Assembly (NCBI GenBank): GCA_025766275.1
Contig: JAFKAC010000001.1
Location: forward strand, 1,612,001-1,676,000
DNA from: Lactarius indigo
Taxonomy: Eukaryota > Basidiomycota > Agaricomycetes > Russulales > Russulaceae
Direction of reading: 5' to 3'
Length of the DNA stretch: 64,000 bases
Below the pieces are notes generated by a model. That model saw only the letters and a program-made list of their open reading frames with translations, ran no database searches and was not told the DNA's origin. Made by a program: the position numbers and the translations under genes. Of this stretch, positions 34,492 to 46,061 are shown piece after piece. Each line of letters starts with the position of its first letter. The stretch's first letter is position 1.

Positions 34492-36121
34492 CTAATTCTG
34501 CTGTTCGAGGGCGGCGGAAATGAGCTCGTACAACTCAGGAGGCAGGTCCGACACGCGTTGTTGCTGCACCGGAAATGATCCAGGCGGTAGTTCAGGGGTC
34601 CCTTCGCCAAGTGACAGAAAGGGTCCACCGCCACCCTTCACCTGTACTGGCCGCATATCGACCGTGACTTTCTCTTGGAAAATGCCCGCGTGTGAGCCTA
34701 AGTCTTCCGAGGTGTCAGTTCCCAGATTAACTAGAACGCCGTGGTTGGCCACCTGCTTGTCCTCCGGTACGAAGATGGCGGCCGGTGGGATCGAGTTGGC
34801 GCCGAACTCATCGGCCGATAAAGAAATGTCAGGTCTCACGGAAGGAGCGAGGCTCGGCGTGCTTTTCCACTGGGAAATCCATGCATGGTTCGGGGGAAAA
34901 TATGCTGGGAAAGACATGCACAACTTCCTGGCGTCATGGGAGTCGCCCCACGTGGTCCCATTGAAAGGTACTGGAGAGGGGTTAGACATCAGGGGCAACG
35001 ACCAGCTATTTTGTAGATCAGATTGCTCAGTCGGCGTGAGTACTCGAGAAGATGCTTTCGAAGAAGGGGATAACGCCAAGGAAGGCACCGAGGTCGAGCC
35101 GATCGGGAGATGTTGCTGCACAATGGGGTACAGATCACACACGCCGTCTAAGGACGACGCATGTGCGACAGGGGTGAGGAGTGGCAGTGGAGTGATAAGG
35201 AACGTGGCAGGGGCGTTCTTCGGCGTTCTAACCCTCAATGCAATCCTGAGCCGATTACGCTCCTCGAGTAGGGCCTTGACAGCAGCACGATTTGTCAAGA
35301 TTGGTTCAGGCTTTGTGTTTGTTCTTTCGCAGAGTGCACGATACGCCGCGCACGTGTCAAAGTGCCTGCCCTTTTGACCATAGATGTCAACTCGCTGCCC
35401 TCTGAAAAGAAACAATTAGCGACGGCACTCGATCCTCGACCTTGTCAGTCCTCGACGTACTCGTCTTTACAACCGAGATCCCCTGGGCAGGCAGGGCAAA
35501 GACCAATAGGAATGTATTGGAGATCTTCGTCCTTGAGGTGGCTTGCATGGAACGCAGAGAACTGATGCTTACGCAGAGTCGACCAGTCGCTCACGTTGAT
35601 CCCATCGCAACAACCAGGATATGTCGCCGTGATGCGCTCTTGGGATGGAGACGGTATGCTATTCTAGTCAATGATAAGTAAGCCAACAACACATTCGGGG
35701 GAATGTGAAGACACACTATCACGGCTCTCCAGATACTATATCCCCGGCTATCCCTCGTCGCGCTATAAGGCGCCAGTGGACACCCCCGCCGTCTGGTTGG
35801 AACTGTCCTTCTACTACTCTTCGGCCGTTCATTGAGCTGTGGGCCTGTATTTGCGGATGGGGGCACTGCCCGAACCGATGACGCAGCCAGTGCGAGATCG
35901 TCGAGCACAGTGGACACATGACGGAAGCCAGCGGCGCCAAAGCCGAAGTACCCTGGGGGGTATCGTACAGCGGGAGCCGTAGCGTCTACATGAGTTGACA
36001 GGAGGAAAGGCGTCCGACATGTCGCAAGAGATGGATTTAGGTGGCCTCTTCTCGACGAACAAGTTAAATACGTACCCACAGTCACCACCAGTGCTAACTG
36101 TGGTTTGTCGGTGGTGACCAC
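34492..36121 (-). CDS. Spliced hypothetical protein with a Cys-rich middle exon
   Basis: The last exon (34492-35401) is a 300-codon open frame. Joining it across 35402-35460 (donor GTACGTCG, acceptor TTTTCAG) gives a phase-consistent exon 35461-35663. That exon contains TYPGCCDGINVSDWS, KHQFSAFHASHLKDEDLQYI and GLCPACPGDLGCKDE. A further 53 bp intron (35664-35716) joins it to an upstream open exon reaching 36121. The Cys pairs (GCC, CPAC, GC) with nearby His could bind zinc, but the pattern matches no zinc finger I can name. The C-terminal part is Pro/Ser-rich and disordered. The start is uncertain. It is divergent from the SET gene. Confidence 0.45.
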
Positions 36122-36496
36122 AAATCGTACACCTATTGATACGGTGTGGTAAATCCCAAGTTTTCAATAACATGCGTACAAAGGCGAAGTGCCACAAAGA
36201 TCGACATGTTCGCCCCAGGGTCGTTGGAACACAAACTCTGAGATCAAGAACTCCCAAACAAGGAGTAGCTTGCCACTCGAACGTTTGAACAATCGAGTAG
36301 TTGTCGTGACACAGGTCGATTAAAGGTCAAACAAATCGATCTTGGCCTATCCCGTCGACTACTGAGTGGGTAATATGTGGCGGTTAGGGATACCCATTTG
36401 CGTTGTAAGGCGACGAAAAGGTAGTCCGCTCCTGGGCCTGACAGAAATGGGCGCTGGTAGGTCGCTACTCGGACGAGGGGCCCGCTGCCACCGACC

Positions 36497-38006
36497 ATGA
36501 CAGGCGCGATAGCTTCGACATCCCTCTGAGCCTCAAAGCTCCCGGCTTTTCAAAGAATGGTTTGCTTCTCATGGCGGGCATTTTCATTCCTAACGCACAC
36601 TACACATCAGGTAGGCGCCATGCACCGACTGGTTTCCCTCGGAATCACCGCACTCATCCGTACCCTTTGTGCGTAGTACCCTCGGGACTTTCGATCGTAG
36701 CGAGCGAGGCCATAGATCCCGACGCAACCATCGTAGCTTGTCCTTTCTCAATAATCATAACGCCACTTCTTTCCAAAGGCGCCTTGCAGCCTCTCCTGGG
36801 AGACGTATCTTTCCTCGAACGTTGGACTGAACGACAATTGATCATCGTTTACATCTGCTTTCACTGGATCGTGAGGACAGACACTGTGAAGTAACCTTTC
36901 TCTTGAGTTTATGCTCACGGGCCAACGGTCGCGCTCGTAGTAGCAGCCATGGCACCCTAATTCACTCAGCCGTATCTTGAAACACTCCCCTCCCCTGATC
37001 GACTCAGGACCCCTCTGCACTTCTGCACAGAGGAGTTCGACTGCGCTGAAAGGAACGAACCTATACGGTGCAACCATCGACCGGCGTCGGGCTTGGGAAG
37101 CGGAGTGGGAACAGTGTCTTGCGGATGTCTCAACCATCAACGGCGTGTGGGGAGAGGAACTCACCTGGTGAGTACAGTAAGATCAACTTCATGATAGCGC
37201 TTACGGACGTCATGATCTCGCACAAGGGAGCGCTATCTCACGGCTTCCACTTATCTGTCCTCGCGTGCATTCTCTTCGACTCTTCTTTCGACCTCCCCTT
37301 CCTTGCTCCAGACCCCCGATTCGTACCCCAGTTCTCATCCCTGGTGTGGATTCGCTCAATCACGCGCGCGCCCAGCCCGTTTCTTGGGTCGTCTCTCATA
37401 CACCGTCCGCCGCCGGAACCCCAGGGCCAGGGAAGCATATCCCTCGTCGCACGCACTGCGGTAGATGGGGGTGCCGAGATTTTCAACAACTATGGTGCCA
37501 AACCAAACTCAGAGCTGCTGCTCGGATATGGGTTTACGATACCCGACAACCCAGACGACTACGATCGTGCTGAAAATAGGCGGCGGTTCGGGTGACGACG
37601 CAACTCGGCACGAGGTCGGCCGCGGAGCGCGCGGCGCAGAGAGCGTGTGGGACGCCATAGTGGAGGCCCTGAAGGCACAGGAAGATGGGGAAAGTGCCAG
37701 AATGGCAGACCGTTCTTGACGCCGCCGATATGTTGCGCTCGATGACCGAGGCCTTGTTAGGCACGGCTGCCTAATGTCCCCGTGTCTGGTGCGCTGCGCG
37801 CAGATATTGCAGACATGATTGGTCACTATGTATCAGGGCAGCGCGAGGTGCTTCGGGATCTAGTAGAATACGCAAACAGACGGGAGACGGATGGCATGGT
37901 AATGGCTCGACGTGAGGGAGTTGTGGTTCAACTCGAAGAAGAAGTACTAGATAGTGTAGCTGACGTTGGATACGAAGGTGTCCAAGCTGGGAAAGTCCCG
38001 TCTTAG
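36497..38006 (+). CDS. SET-domain lysine methyltransferase (RKM/SETD6 type), frame disrupted
   Basis: This type methylates lysines on ribosomal or other non-histone proteins. Visible blocks are FKEWFASHGGHFHS (36551-36590), VASEAIDPDATIVACPFSII (about 36697), SFLERWTERQLIIVYICFHW (about 36810), PYLETLPSPDRLRTPLHF (about 36972), LKGTNLYGATIDRRRAWEAE (37047 onward), the active-site GVDSLNHARAQPVSWV (about 37340), and EIFNNYGAKPNSELLLGYGF (about 37480), which together form the SAM-binding knot. A Rubisco-LSMT-like C-terminal helical region ends at 38006. At least six single-base shifts separate them, including CT at 36590-36591 and AG at 37330-37331. All core motifs survive. The start is uncertain. 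Confidence 0.68.
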
Positions 38007-38360
38007 CTTGCTAAGAGTTTTGATTGACCTGATGCGATCACCGGATTAGTTATTACGGAGTCAACGGATCAACTGCAGCAACCCGCCTTTATGGCTAGCT
38101 TCTCTACCCAAGGACAGGACCTGATTGTTTCGTAAGAACGGCCAGCGAGTGTATTTTTTTACTGTCAAAGATCACTTGGCGGCGTTTGACGGTGTATTAC
38201 TGCGTAGGGCCAACACCCAGAGCGTTTAAGTGAACTGGGTGGAGGGCGCTAGGTACGAGCATAACTTATTTCATACGTCCTTGCCTCAGTTGCTTGCACC
38301 CCACAACACTTCCCCGATCTCTGACTCGAAAACCGCAAAAGGAATAAAAACTTCATTGCG

Positions 38361-39143
38361 ATGACCCTTCCCGGCAACAAGAGCGATGCCTCCGCGGCGG
38401 ACAGTCGCATCAAGGGCAACCTGCCGGACGAACAAAAGCAAGCGCTCGAGATGATCATGTACGACGTTATGTCCACGTCGGAAATATTTGGGGCGTCGGT
38501 CGGTAAACGTGTCGTCATCACCGAGGCAGTCGATCGTGCCCAAGGCTGAAGAGGCCAGCCGGACTGAGGCGCGTGTGGTGTGCGAAGTTACGGTAGAAGA
38601 AGGTTCGGCCGCCTTTTACTCGAAAGAAGTCGCGTCTAATTGGAAAGAAAATCAGACATGCTCAACCCAGGAAAAAGCCTTCACTGGTGGCTGCGCTGCC
38701 TTCCTGATTGATAGGTGCGTCGCAGTATTTCCCTTGGTTGCGCTCTCGGACTCACAATGGACACGTTTACAGCTGTTCTACACTTGTTTTTATCGCCGCT
38801 GGTCGCAGCGCTGGAGTCTCGGCGTCTATGAATGTCGTGTACCACGCCCCCGCGGCTCTGTGAGAAAAACTTGGTCTTTCCCAGAAGAAACATGCTAATG
38901 CGGCTTTTCAAAATATTACTAGCGGTTCGAAACTGCGAATCGTAAACACTGGTATGGCTGTAGGTGCTCGTATCATGTCCGCTCGCACCGAGGCAAGTTC
39001 CTCATGTCCCATTTTGGGGGCAAGCGATGACTCATTTTGCTTCCGCTTTTCAGATCTGGGATGACACCAAGAAGCGGTTGTGCGTGACGGGAATCCACGT
39101 GAAAATGGAGCCGTCGCCACCAAAGAGCGAACCAAAGCTATAA
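38361..39143 (+). CDS. Hotdog-fold thioesterase (PaaI-like), frame disrupted
   Basis: It is likely an acyl-CoA thioesterase of the mitochondrion or cytosol. The start is MTLPGNKSDASAADSRIKGN. The sequence then runs through MSTSEIFGASVGKRVVITEA, SIVPKAEEASRTEARVVCEV, GGCAAFLIDRC (the central hotdog helix, about 38685-38717), VVYHAPAAL, LRIVNTGMAVGARIMSART and LCVTGIHVKMEPSP, ending KSEPKL-stop. Introns interrupt after CEVTVEE and after LIDR. AG at 38528-38529 and CT at 38684-38685 each add one base. In the usual HGG motif the reading is H-GG once the extra T is ignored, so the catalytic region is intact. Confidence 0.68.
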
Positions 39144-39228
39144 CCCTCGGATTCAGTATCTAATGCTTTGTTTAATACGATACATCTAGTTTTTGGCTGT
39201 GATGGATATCAGAGGTCAGAGGGTGCTA

Positions 39229-40126
39229 TCATGGGTCTCCTACTCCTCCCCCTTGTGTTAGTAAGTACGCGCGTAAATTTTGCAGCGCCCGTCCCCGGTG
39301 GGAAACCGCATGTTTCTGTATTGCATCCATCTCCGTGTATCTGGTATTTTCATCTCCGTCAGTCCACATACAGGTACTATCCTGCGCCGCATCATTCTCC
39401 GCACAACACGGAGAATGGGGGCATGAGAACCTGAAAGTACATCAATCCGTTGTCCTCCGTCTCGAAGACTGGGCCCCACCCAAACTTGAGCGTGCCACGC
39501 GGGGGCACAATCTTACCATCGGTGAGACCCTCAAATAGGACGGGTTCTGTGCTCGGGCCTGCGCTGTACGCGAAGGTGCAGAGCGCCCATCCGGCTCGCG
39601 TTGTAAAGCTGTCCAGCATGCGATTGATGCCTTCGCACCCACCCCAGTCGCGTGACGAAACGCGTGAGATAGGACATGCCAACACGCACGATGAGAGCGA
39701 AGGGTACGAGAATTTGACTTATCTTCGAACCCGCACTCGCGCAGAGAGAATTTGATTCAAGGCCACAGCGTGGATCACCGGGCCGTCGACCTGCCGGTGC
39801 TGTATCAGATAGAGAATCATGCATCATGATCTGAACGGCTCAAATCGACGACACTGACGATTTCTGCTGCACGTTGGCATTTTTCGATGGCTATCTCCTG
39901 CGTCGTTTCCTGGATTTCCGGTGTCAGTGCGGGTTTGACGGCTGGCCGACAGGGGGGAGGGGGAGTAGGGCTCACAGTCAAGGTCGCGAGACTCGATGTC
40001 GATGGCTTCACCCTGTGCAAGGATCTCACGAACTTCGCCGAGTTTTCCAGCGCCCCCGATTACAAGTACTATGACCGTAAGTGTCAAGGCTGATTCCACT
40101 AGTAATAGAGGGGCAAAATATACCAA
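39229..40126 (-). pseudogene. Decayed ITPase (HAM1) paralog
   Basis: It matches the intact ITPase at 46062-46905 exon by exon: [71 protein letters not shown], and a terminal [20 protein letters not shown]. Key residues are lost. The nucleotide-binding TGNAGKL has become IGGAGKL, the catalytic ITEDTAL has become IHAVAL, and FGWDPVF is now FGWGPVF, losing the conserved Asp. The exon with [11 protein letters not shown] is scrambled. It is almost certainly inactive. Confidence 0.75.
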
Positions 40127-40746
40127 GTCGTCCCGAAGGCATCGTCGCCAATATAAGACGAAAGGATGCTAGAAAGAGAGGAAATGCTCAAACTTACAAT
40201 TCCTTCAGCTCGCTATTTTATCGGCGAGGTGGCAGATCCTCGGTCTCAATTGACGTCGGTATGGACAAATACCAGATGCTAACGCAAATCCAAGGATCTT
40301 ACTCTAAATTGAGTGCCACGTTAATGCCACCCGCCAAATATCCGGTAAGAAATGCTGTCAGGCACTCCGATCACATTCAAAACGCAGGTTTACAATATTA
40401 GCAAAAGTCCACTTTTTTTTTTGAAAAGTCTTTCCTTACCCTTACTATAATCGACCCGGGGTGCAAACGGGAGAGGGTGCACCTTCTGTGATGCACAAAG
40501 CGATACGCGAAAAGGGCGGGGTGCTTGGTAGGGGCCAGTAAGACAGTGTTAACAATGTTCACGCTATTCCCGTTTACTTTCTAGTTGGGCCACTCCCATA
40601 CACCACAGCGACTCAGAACTCTCATTTGGACTTTAATTACCTCACTGGCAAGCTCACTGGATGAATCTAGAATAGCAGAACACGCAAAGGTCTATGATAG
40701 TTGGAGGGTCCATCTCGCTAGAGAAGGTAGAAGGTACATACATTCG
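40127..40746. other. Intergenic between the ITPase relic and LCL2
   Basis: No gene was recognised. A T10 run occurs near 40412-40421. Confidence 0.4.
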
Positions 40747-41153
40747 TTACTTCGCAAACTTCTTCGCAAGCCTTTCTACCTGTGCACAGTTGGTCCCCCC
40801 ACGAATACAGAGTCGTGTACCGCCCCCAACTTCCTGCGTGTCCGGCACAACACACTTGACGTCTTGAACGATTGGGCATGGACAGTCAACGGGCCGCTTT
40901 ACGCAAGTGAGAGTATCTGGGCAGAGATATTCCGAACAGGAGACTGTCGTGAAATATACAGTTCTGTCTGAGCATGACAGGGTGGTGAGTGCCACGTACG
41001 ACTCTCTGCGTGCATGGCCCACTGTTGGCCCCCGGATGGCTGCTGCTGGTGCTGCTGAGGGTGTCCAAACATATCACCGAAGAATTGAAACTGTGCATTT
41101 GCGAGTGTGAAAAGTGCCAATATGAGGGTGAGCAGGGAAAGCCTTGAAGACAT
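40747..41153 (-). CDS. LCL2: Long chronological lifespan protein 2 (LCL2)
   Basis: This is a small secretory-pathway protein implicated in ER-associated degradation in yeast. Exon 1 (41000-41153) gives a signal peptide MSSRLSLLTLILALFTLANA, then QFQFFGDMFGHPQQHQQQ. A 56 bp intron (40944-40999) joins it to exon 2 (40747-40943) with the family's Cys signature SCSEYLCPDTLTCVKRPVDC and PCPIVQDVKCVVPD, then TRLCIRGGTNCAQVERL. The protein is 116 residues, the usual size, and the frame is clean. It is transcribed head to head with RPL10A; the two ATGs are 216 bp apart. Confidence 0.88.
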
Positions 41154-41369
41154 GCCGAAGTGCGGCCTTGCGGTACGGTATTAAGTACTAAACTGGCTAC
41201 TTAGTCGGCTCTCGCGTCACAGTCATGTTATTGTCACAGTCATGTGAAGATTATGTCATTTGTCACGCGTCACGCTATACAGTTCCAACTCGACGGACTT
41301 GATTAGGGCTAAACTTTATTTTTTGGCATCAACGTCGTCGAATCCCTACTCGTTTCCCAAAATTCAAGC

Positions 41370-42297
41370 ATGAGGTGGGTTCTATCGACCCGGGAAGCAT
41401 ATCAGTAACTTACTCTTGTGGCCAGCAAGCTCTCAGTGTCAAGCGTGCGGGGCTCTATCAAGGACCTACTTGCCGAATCGACTGGCGAGAAGCGCCGCAA
41501 CTTCGTCGAGACGGTCGAGCTCCAGATCGGCCTGAAGAACTACGACCCTCAGCGCGACAAGCGTTTCTCTGGCACCGTCAAGTTGGTTTTTCACGTCTGC
41601 AGGTGCATTGGTGTGCTGCTGACGTGCAGATAGGCTCCCCAATGTGCCTCGCCCGCGCATGTCCATCTGCATTCTCGCCGATGCCGCCGACATCGATCGT
41701 GCGAAGCAGATAGATTTAGAGTACATGTCTGTAGACGATCTCAAGAAGTGTGTACAAGATATCCACGTGTTCGGACCATTACTCACGGGGTGGTGGACCA
41801 CACAGGCTGAACAAAAACAAGAAACTGGTTAAGAAGCTCGCGAAGAAGTATGATGCCTTCTTGGCCTCTGAGGCACTCATCAAGCAGATCCCGCGTCTCC
41901 TTGGTCCCGGACTTTCCAAAGGTACGTATACGATCACTGCTTCATTTTTTTTGTGTTTCGTCGATGATTGATAGAACTTACAGCCGGCAAGTTCCCGACG
42001 CCCGTATCACCAGCTGAAGACTTAACCAACAAGCTCACTGAGGTGCGGTCGACTATCAAATTCCAACTAAAAAAGGTGTTGTGCCTGGGTGTCGCCGTTG
42101 GCCACGTTCAGATGTCGGACGACCAAGTCCTTGCTAATGTCATGCTGAGTATGCCTCGAATACTCTTATTCCTTTTGTTTTCGCACTAATCTTGCCTAGG
42201 CATCAACTTCCTCGTCTCGCTACTCAAGAAACACTGGCAAAATGTCAAGTCGTTACACATCAAATCGACGATGGGGAAGCCGATCCGCATCTTCTAA
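41370..42297 (+). CDS. RPL10A: 60S ribosomal protein L10a (uL1)
   Basis: This is the L1-stalk protein of the cytosolic large subunit. Six exons splice without any frame error: 41370-41374, 41426-41581, 41634-41747, 41806-41921, 41984-42148 and 42200-42297. The protein begins [20 protein letters not shown], continues [20 protein letters not shown], then [20 protein letters not shown] and [20 protein letters not shown], and ends [11 protein letters not shown]. The first coding exon is only ATGAG, typical of ribosomal-protein genes with an intron just after the start. It has about 217 residues, the normal length. It shares a short divergent promoter with LCL2. Confidence 0.95.
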
Positions 42298-43481
42298 AAG
42301 CGGCCTTGACTACAGGAGCAGAAGCAAGAGGGTTGACGGATCTCATAAACGGAGGGAGAGCGTGTGCAAATCGCAATGCAAAACATAAAGCCCCGCACGC
42401 TTGGACCAACGGCTTTCTGAGGGTTGGAGGCCGATTGGGAGCTGATGCGGTTTGCTACACGCACTTCCCTTCAGTGAATGTCAGATTCGGATATTTCTTG
42501 TTATTGTTCCGTGTAGGCAATATGTGTAGTACATGTGCAGTTTATATGATACGCAATGGCGCTCATACCAATCACCAGAGAGAATAGTACTTCTCGCTCA
42601 CCCGTCTCCTGCGCTTGCGGAGGGTTGAACCCGTGTCGATACCGGGCCAGTCGACCATATTCAAGTCGAGGCGACGCGGGAAGACATCCGCTGCAAATTC
42701 GTAAGGAGCGAAGCTTCCGGAAGCGTGAAAGCCTGAGCGCATAGCGAAGAATAATACACACCGCTTTGCTCTAGCGTTGGCAGGAGTAAGCACTATTGAA
42801 GACAGCCGACAACAGTATGACACCCCTGACTGCAGAGGAGCAACGTTCTCTCAGTTGGATATGGTGTCCGGATCACCTTTCAGTGCCCCTTGTTCGTTGC
42901 TGTTCCGGGTCGTTAGATATATTACCCAGTCGTTGCACGACATTGCAAGATAACTTGCACGGGACGATCCCCCTCGCCTCCTGAATAAGACTACGCAGCA
43001 TTTTCAGGTGATATACCATTCGAGTTCTTGGTCTGCCTAATTCTACGGTCATATACCACGCCCCGTCTAATTTTTTCGTACTCTGACATTTGTGCTTGGC
43101 GCTGAGGGACTGCGGCTTCCTAATTTGAACATCGCCGCAAGGCGTCCATTGTTGTGGTCATCATCCGCGGCGAATTGCATGTTGCGGACGGCACAAGTTC
43201 CGAAGTATCTCTTATCTAGAGCCTACTTGTCGGCTGACCGCCTATGTACAGACTGTGGCGGTCATTGCCTTACTACTTCGCATCATAGAAGGCGTCCACA
43301 GCGTACGTGTCCCAAAGGTTACAGTAAGTCGCTTTGCACTTGTGGTTGGATCACCCTGTATGGCCTCATGCAGGCCTCATGCTTCATGGCGCTTTATAAG
43401 CCGGTAACGACAACATTGCGCAGTCGCTCTCAACACCCTCCACCACACCCCACCGTACTTTCCACCAGCATATTACTTTCA
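42298..43481. other. Intergenic region, no confident gene
   Basis: A minus-strand open frame at 42572-42823 includes FAPYEFAADVFPRRLDLNMV. It looks more ordered than random sequence, but I cannot place it in a family and no supporting splice sites stand out. The remaining sequence shows nothing. Confidence 0.35.
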
Positions 43482-45682
43482 ATGTCCATGAGCTCCCCAC
43501 GACGTTATCGACGTACGCGGCGCGGGAATAGGTATAGCTATCTGGCCCTCATTCACTACGTTCATCGTTCTCACACGATACCGCCAGCGTGCAAAGGCGG
43601 CGACCAATTCCCACCCCAGTCGGCGCCTAAACAGGCATTACGCGGAATTTCTAGTTTTGACGATGGGTCTGAGCCTATCTTCTCCATGTATTCGGAAATA
43701 GCGGCGGAAGAAGACAAGAAGATGACCGAAAGTTGGCAAGCGGACGCCTGAGGGGATTCTTATCTTTGTGCGTCTCTATTTAACGATGCCGTGCTCGACA
43801 CCTACTTAATGGCCATAGACTGGTTTATTCTCTGCTGCTGTTGCATCGTTGATCTCAGTGTCGATTCAAGACATTAGACCAAACCCACAAGATACCTCCA
43901 ATTTCTATCTCGCAAATATTTATCAGACTATTGCTGACCCAAATAGACCTAACATTTCCCTCCCTCCTTCCCCAACCCCATTTTCTCCACCAACCTATGC
44001 GGTATGGGTGAACGCCTTTTGGTTCTTGAGCTTGGCAATTAGTATTTCCTGCGCTCTGTTTCGCGTCGTTGCTGCAGCAATGGGCACGAAGATACATCAA
44101 GATCACTCAGCCGCGTTACAATCCACACAAGCGAGCACGGATTCGTACATTCTTCTTCGAAGGGGTTGAGAAGTCTCTACTTCCGTGGGTGGTCGAAGCG
44201 TTGCCCACACTGCTACATATTTCATTGATCCTATTCTTCGCTGGCTTGGTTGTCTTCCTATGCAACGTTAATCTCACTACCTTCAAACTAGTGCTCTCAT
44301 GGGTCGGCATTTGCACGGCTCTATACGGATGTATCACATTCATTCCAATTTTTCGCCACGACAGTCCGTACTACACCCCGCTTACATCGTTGGCGTGGCC
44401 CATTGTCATCGGGATGTCACATATCATCTTTCGGGTTCTTCGGTGGTTCACTCTGTCGGATTTCTGTCGTCGTGGAACTTCCCGTCGCTTTGAAGAGTTG
44501 AAGGATAGGTATCACAAAATGCTCTTGCAGGGAATGCTGAAGGCAGTAGAGGAAACTACTCTGAAATCACCACCGGAGATCGACACCCGTGCATTTCTAT
44601 GGACATTCGACAGCCTGGACGAAGACAACGAACTAGAGCGTTTCTTTTCCGGCTTACCCGGTTATCGCAGCTTGGAAGTTGTCGGCCATCTTCTGCTCAG
44701 TCTCGCCGAAGAGCAAAAGCGGAAGCTTTCAACGGCATTGCTAGGATTGGCTGACCGCACCTTCTCGTCCAGTTTGCTACCTGAACCCGTCCAAAACCGG
44801 AGAGCCACAATATGCGCGAAGGCTAGCGATCCGAAATACATTCCCGAATCAATGAAGATCCTCGACAAACTTTTGTCCATCTACCGAGAGGGTCGTCCGC
44901 TGGCCACAGAAATTGTGCAGATTGTGAGAGGCTGGGGCAACAACGACCTGTCACTTGCCGTCTTGATTCACGTTATCCGCCAGCAACTTAACCACTACGA
45001 CAAGCCATCCTGGCCGGCGCCCGACTTCTTTTATGTTCTAGAAGCGGCTTCGGAATTCGATGTACGAGATACGTCGCCAGAACCGCAGCACGAGTTCTGT
45101 GCGCTCTGGAATCAAATCGCTCTCAAGGTGCAGAGCAGTAACAACGGGCGGATGGTGTCTCTAACTTTGAGACCGATTCGACACATTTACATTGCCCTAC
45201 ATCAAGATACCGATTCTGCCCCAACACAATTTTCCGCCTCCACGAACTTTATGGATAAAATTCTACGGGAGCCATCCGCATATCCAATGTGCAATGTTGC
45301 TGGCCATACTCACAATGACGCTGCTCCCACAACCTTTACTCACGCCGTCCCACACGATAACATTACATCGGTCCCGCCTTCTATGTCCGTACCTACACCG
45401 CCTCATATCGTCGAAAGCCTCACAAAAGTACCACTGCCTGACAACTCCAACCCTGCTAATCAGACAACAACCAAAAGCCCCCACATTCCTGTTACCTCAC
45501 CAGATCGAGCCACCGCTGGTGCGATACGAGACGTTGTCACCTCAGGTACGACAATACCCCCCCACACTCCCGAAACTTCGACATCCGCCCCTCCGCTTTC
45601 CTCCACTTCCCCACCTGCTACCCTTCCCCTTCCCCTCCAGCACAACGCAGACCTCCCAACGCCTTCCGACCCCTTCTTCTAA
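43482..45682 (+). CDS. DUF6535-type multi-pass membrane protein
   Basis: This is an Agaricomycete family of unknown function. The start is MSMSSPRRYRRTRRGN. The conserved block DDGSEPIFSMYSEIAAEEDK and TESWQADA leads, once the extra T of the CT pair at 43748-43749 is ignored and the intron opening GTGCGTC is removed, into TGLFSAAVASLISVSIQDIR and YLANIYQTIADPNRPNI. WVNAFWFLSLAISISCALF is transmembrane. A TC pair at 44061-44062 shifts the frame before LLQQWARRYIKITQPRYNPH. FFFEGVEKSLLPWVVEALPT is followed by two more membrane segments (44215-44270 and 44290-44430). A 300-residue cytosolic part then ends in a Pro/Thr-rich tail. Confidence 0.72.
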
Positions 45683-46061
45683 TCCAGATCTCGACAATAT
45701 ACTCCCTACGGGTTCGTCGCTGTCGCCCATCACCCGATTCTTCCTCTCACAAACCCTGCTCAGAATCTCGTCGCTCGAAAATAGTCACTACTACTGCTCC
45801 AAGCGTTTCTCTCGGGCCGACCTATTCACCTGATCTAGGCGCTGCTGCCGAGGACGATAGTAGACTGATGCCTGGTTTTCTCAAGGTTCTTGACCCCCCT
45901 CGGTGAATTGCACAATCCTCGCAATGGTATGGCTAACTGTAGATATTCTACCACGATCCTCGTCACTACACCGGTCACTGTCTTGTATTCAGTATCTACT
46001 CTATCTATGAGACGCATCTGGCCCTTGACCGTGAGGACCGAGGGGGCACCAACCGACGAGG
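45683..46061. other. Spacer between the DUF6535 gene and the ITPase gene (tail to tail)
   Basis: Short chance frames only. It contains the 3' ends of both converging genes. Confidence 0.35.

Noticed and set aside
34520..35377. 285-codon plus-strand frame
   Set aside because: Shadow of the minus-strand hypothetical gene; the minus frame has phase-consistent splice sites upstream and this one has none.
39442..39755. Overlapping frames on both strands around 39.4-39.8 kb
   Set aside because: They are alternative readings of the decayed ITPase exons.
45192..45833. 213-codon Pro/His-rich plus-strand frame
   Set aside because: It overlaps the DUF6535 gene's Pro/Thr-rich tail in another frame; the repeat-like composition comes from the same DNA.
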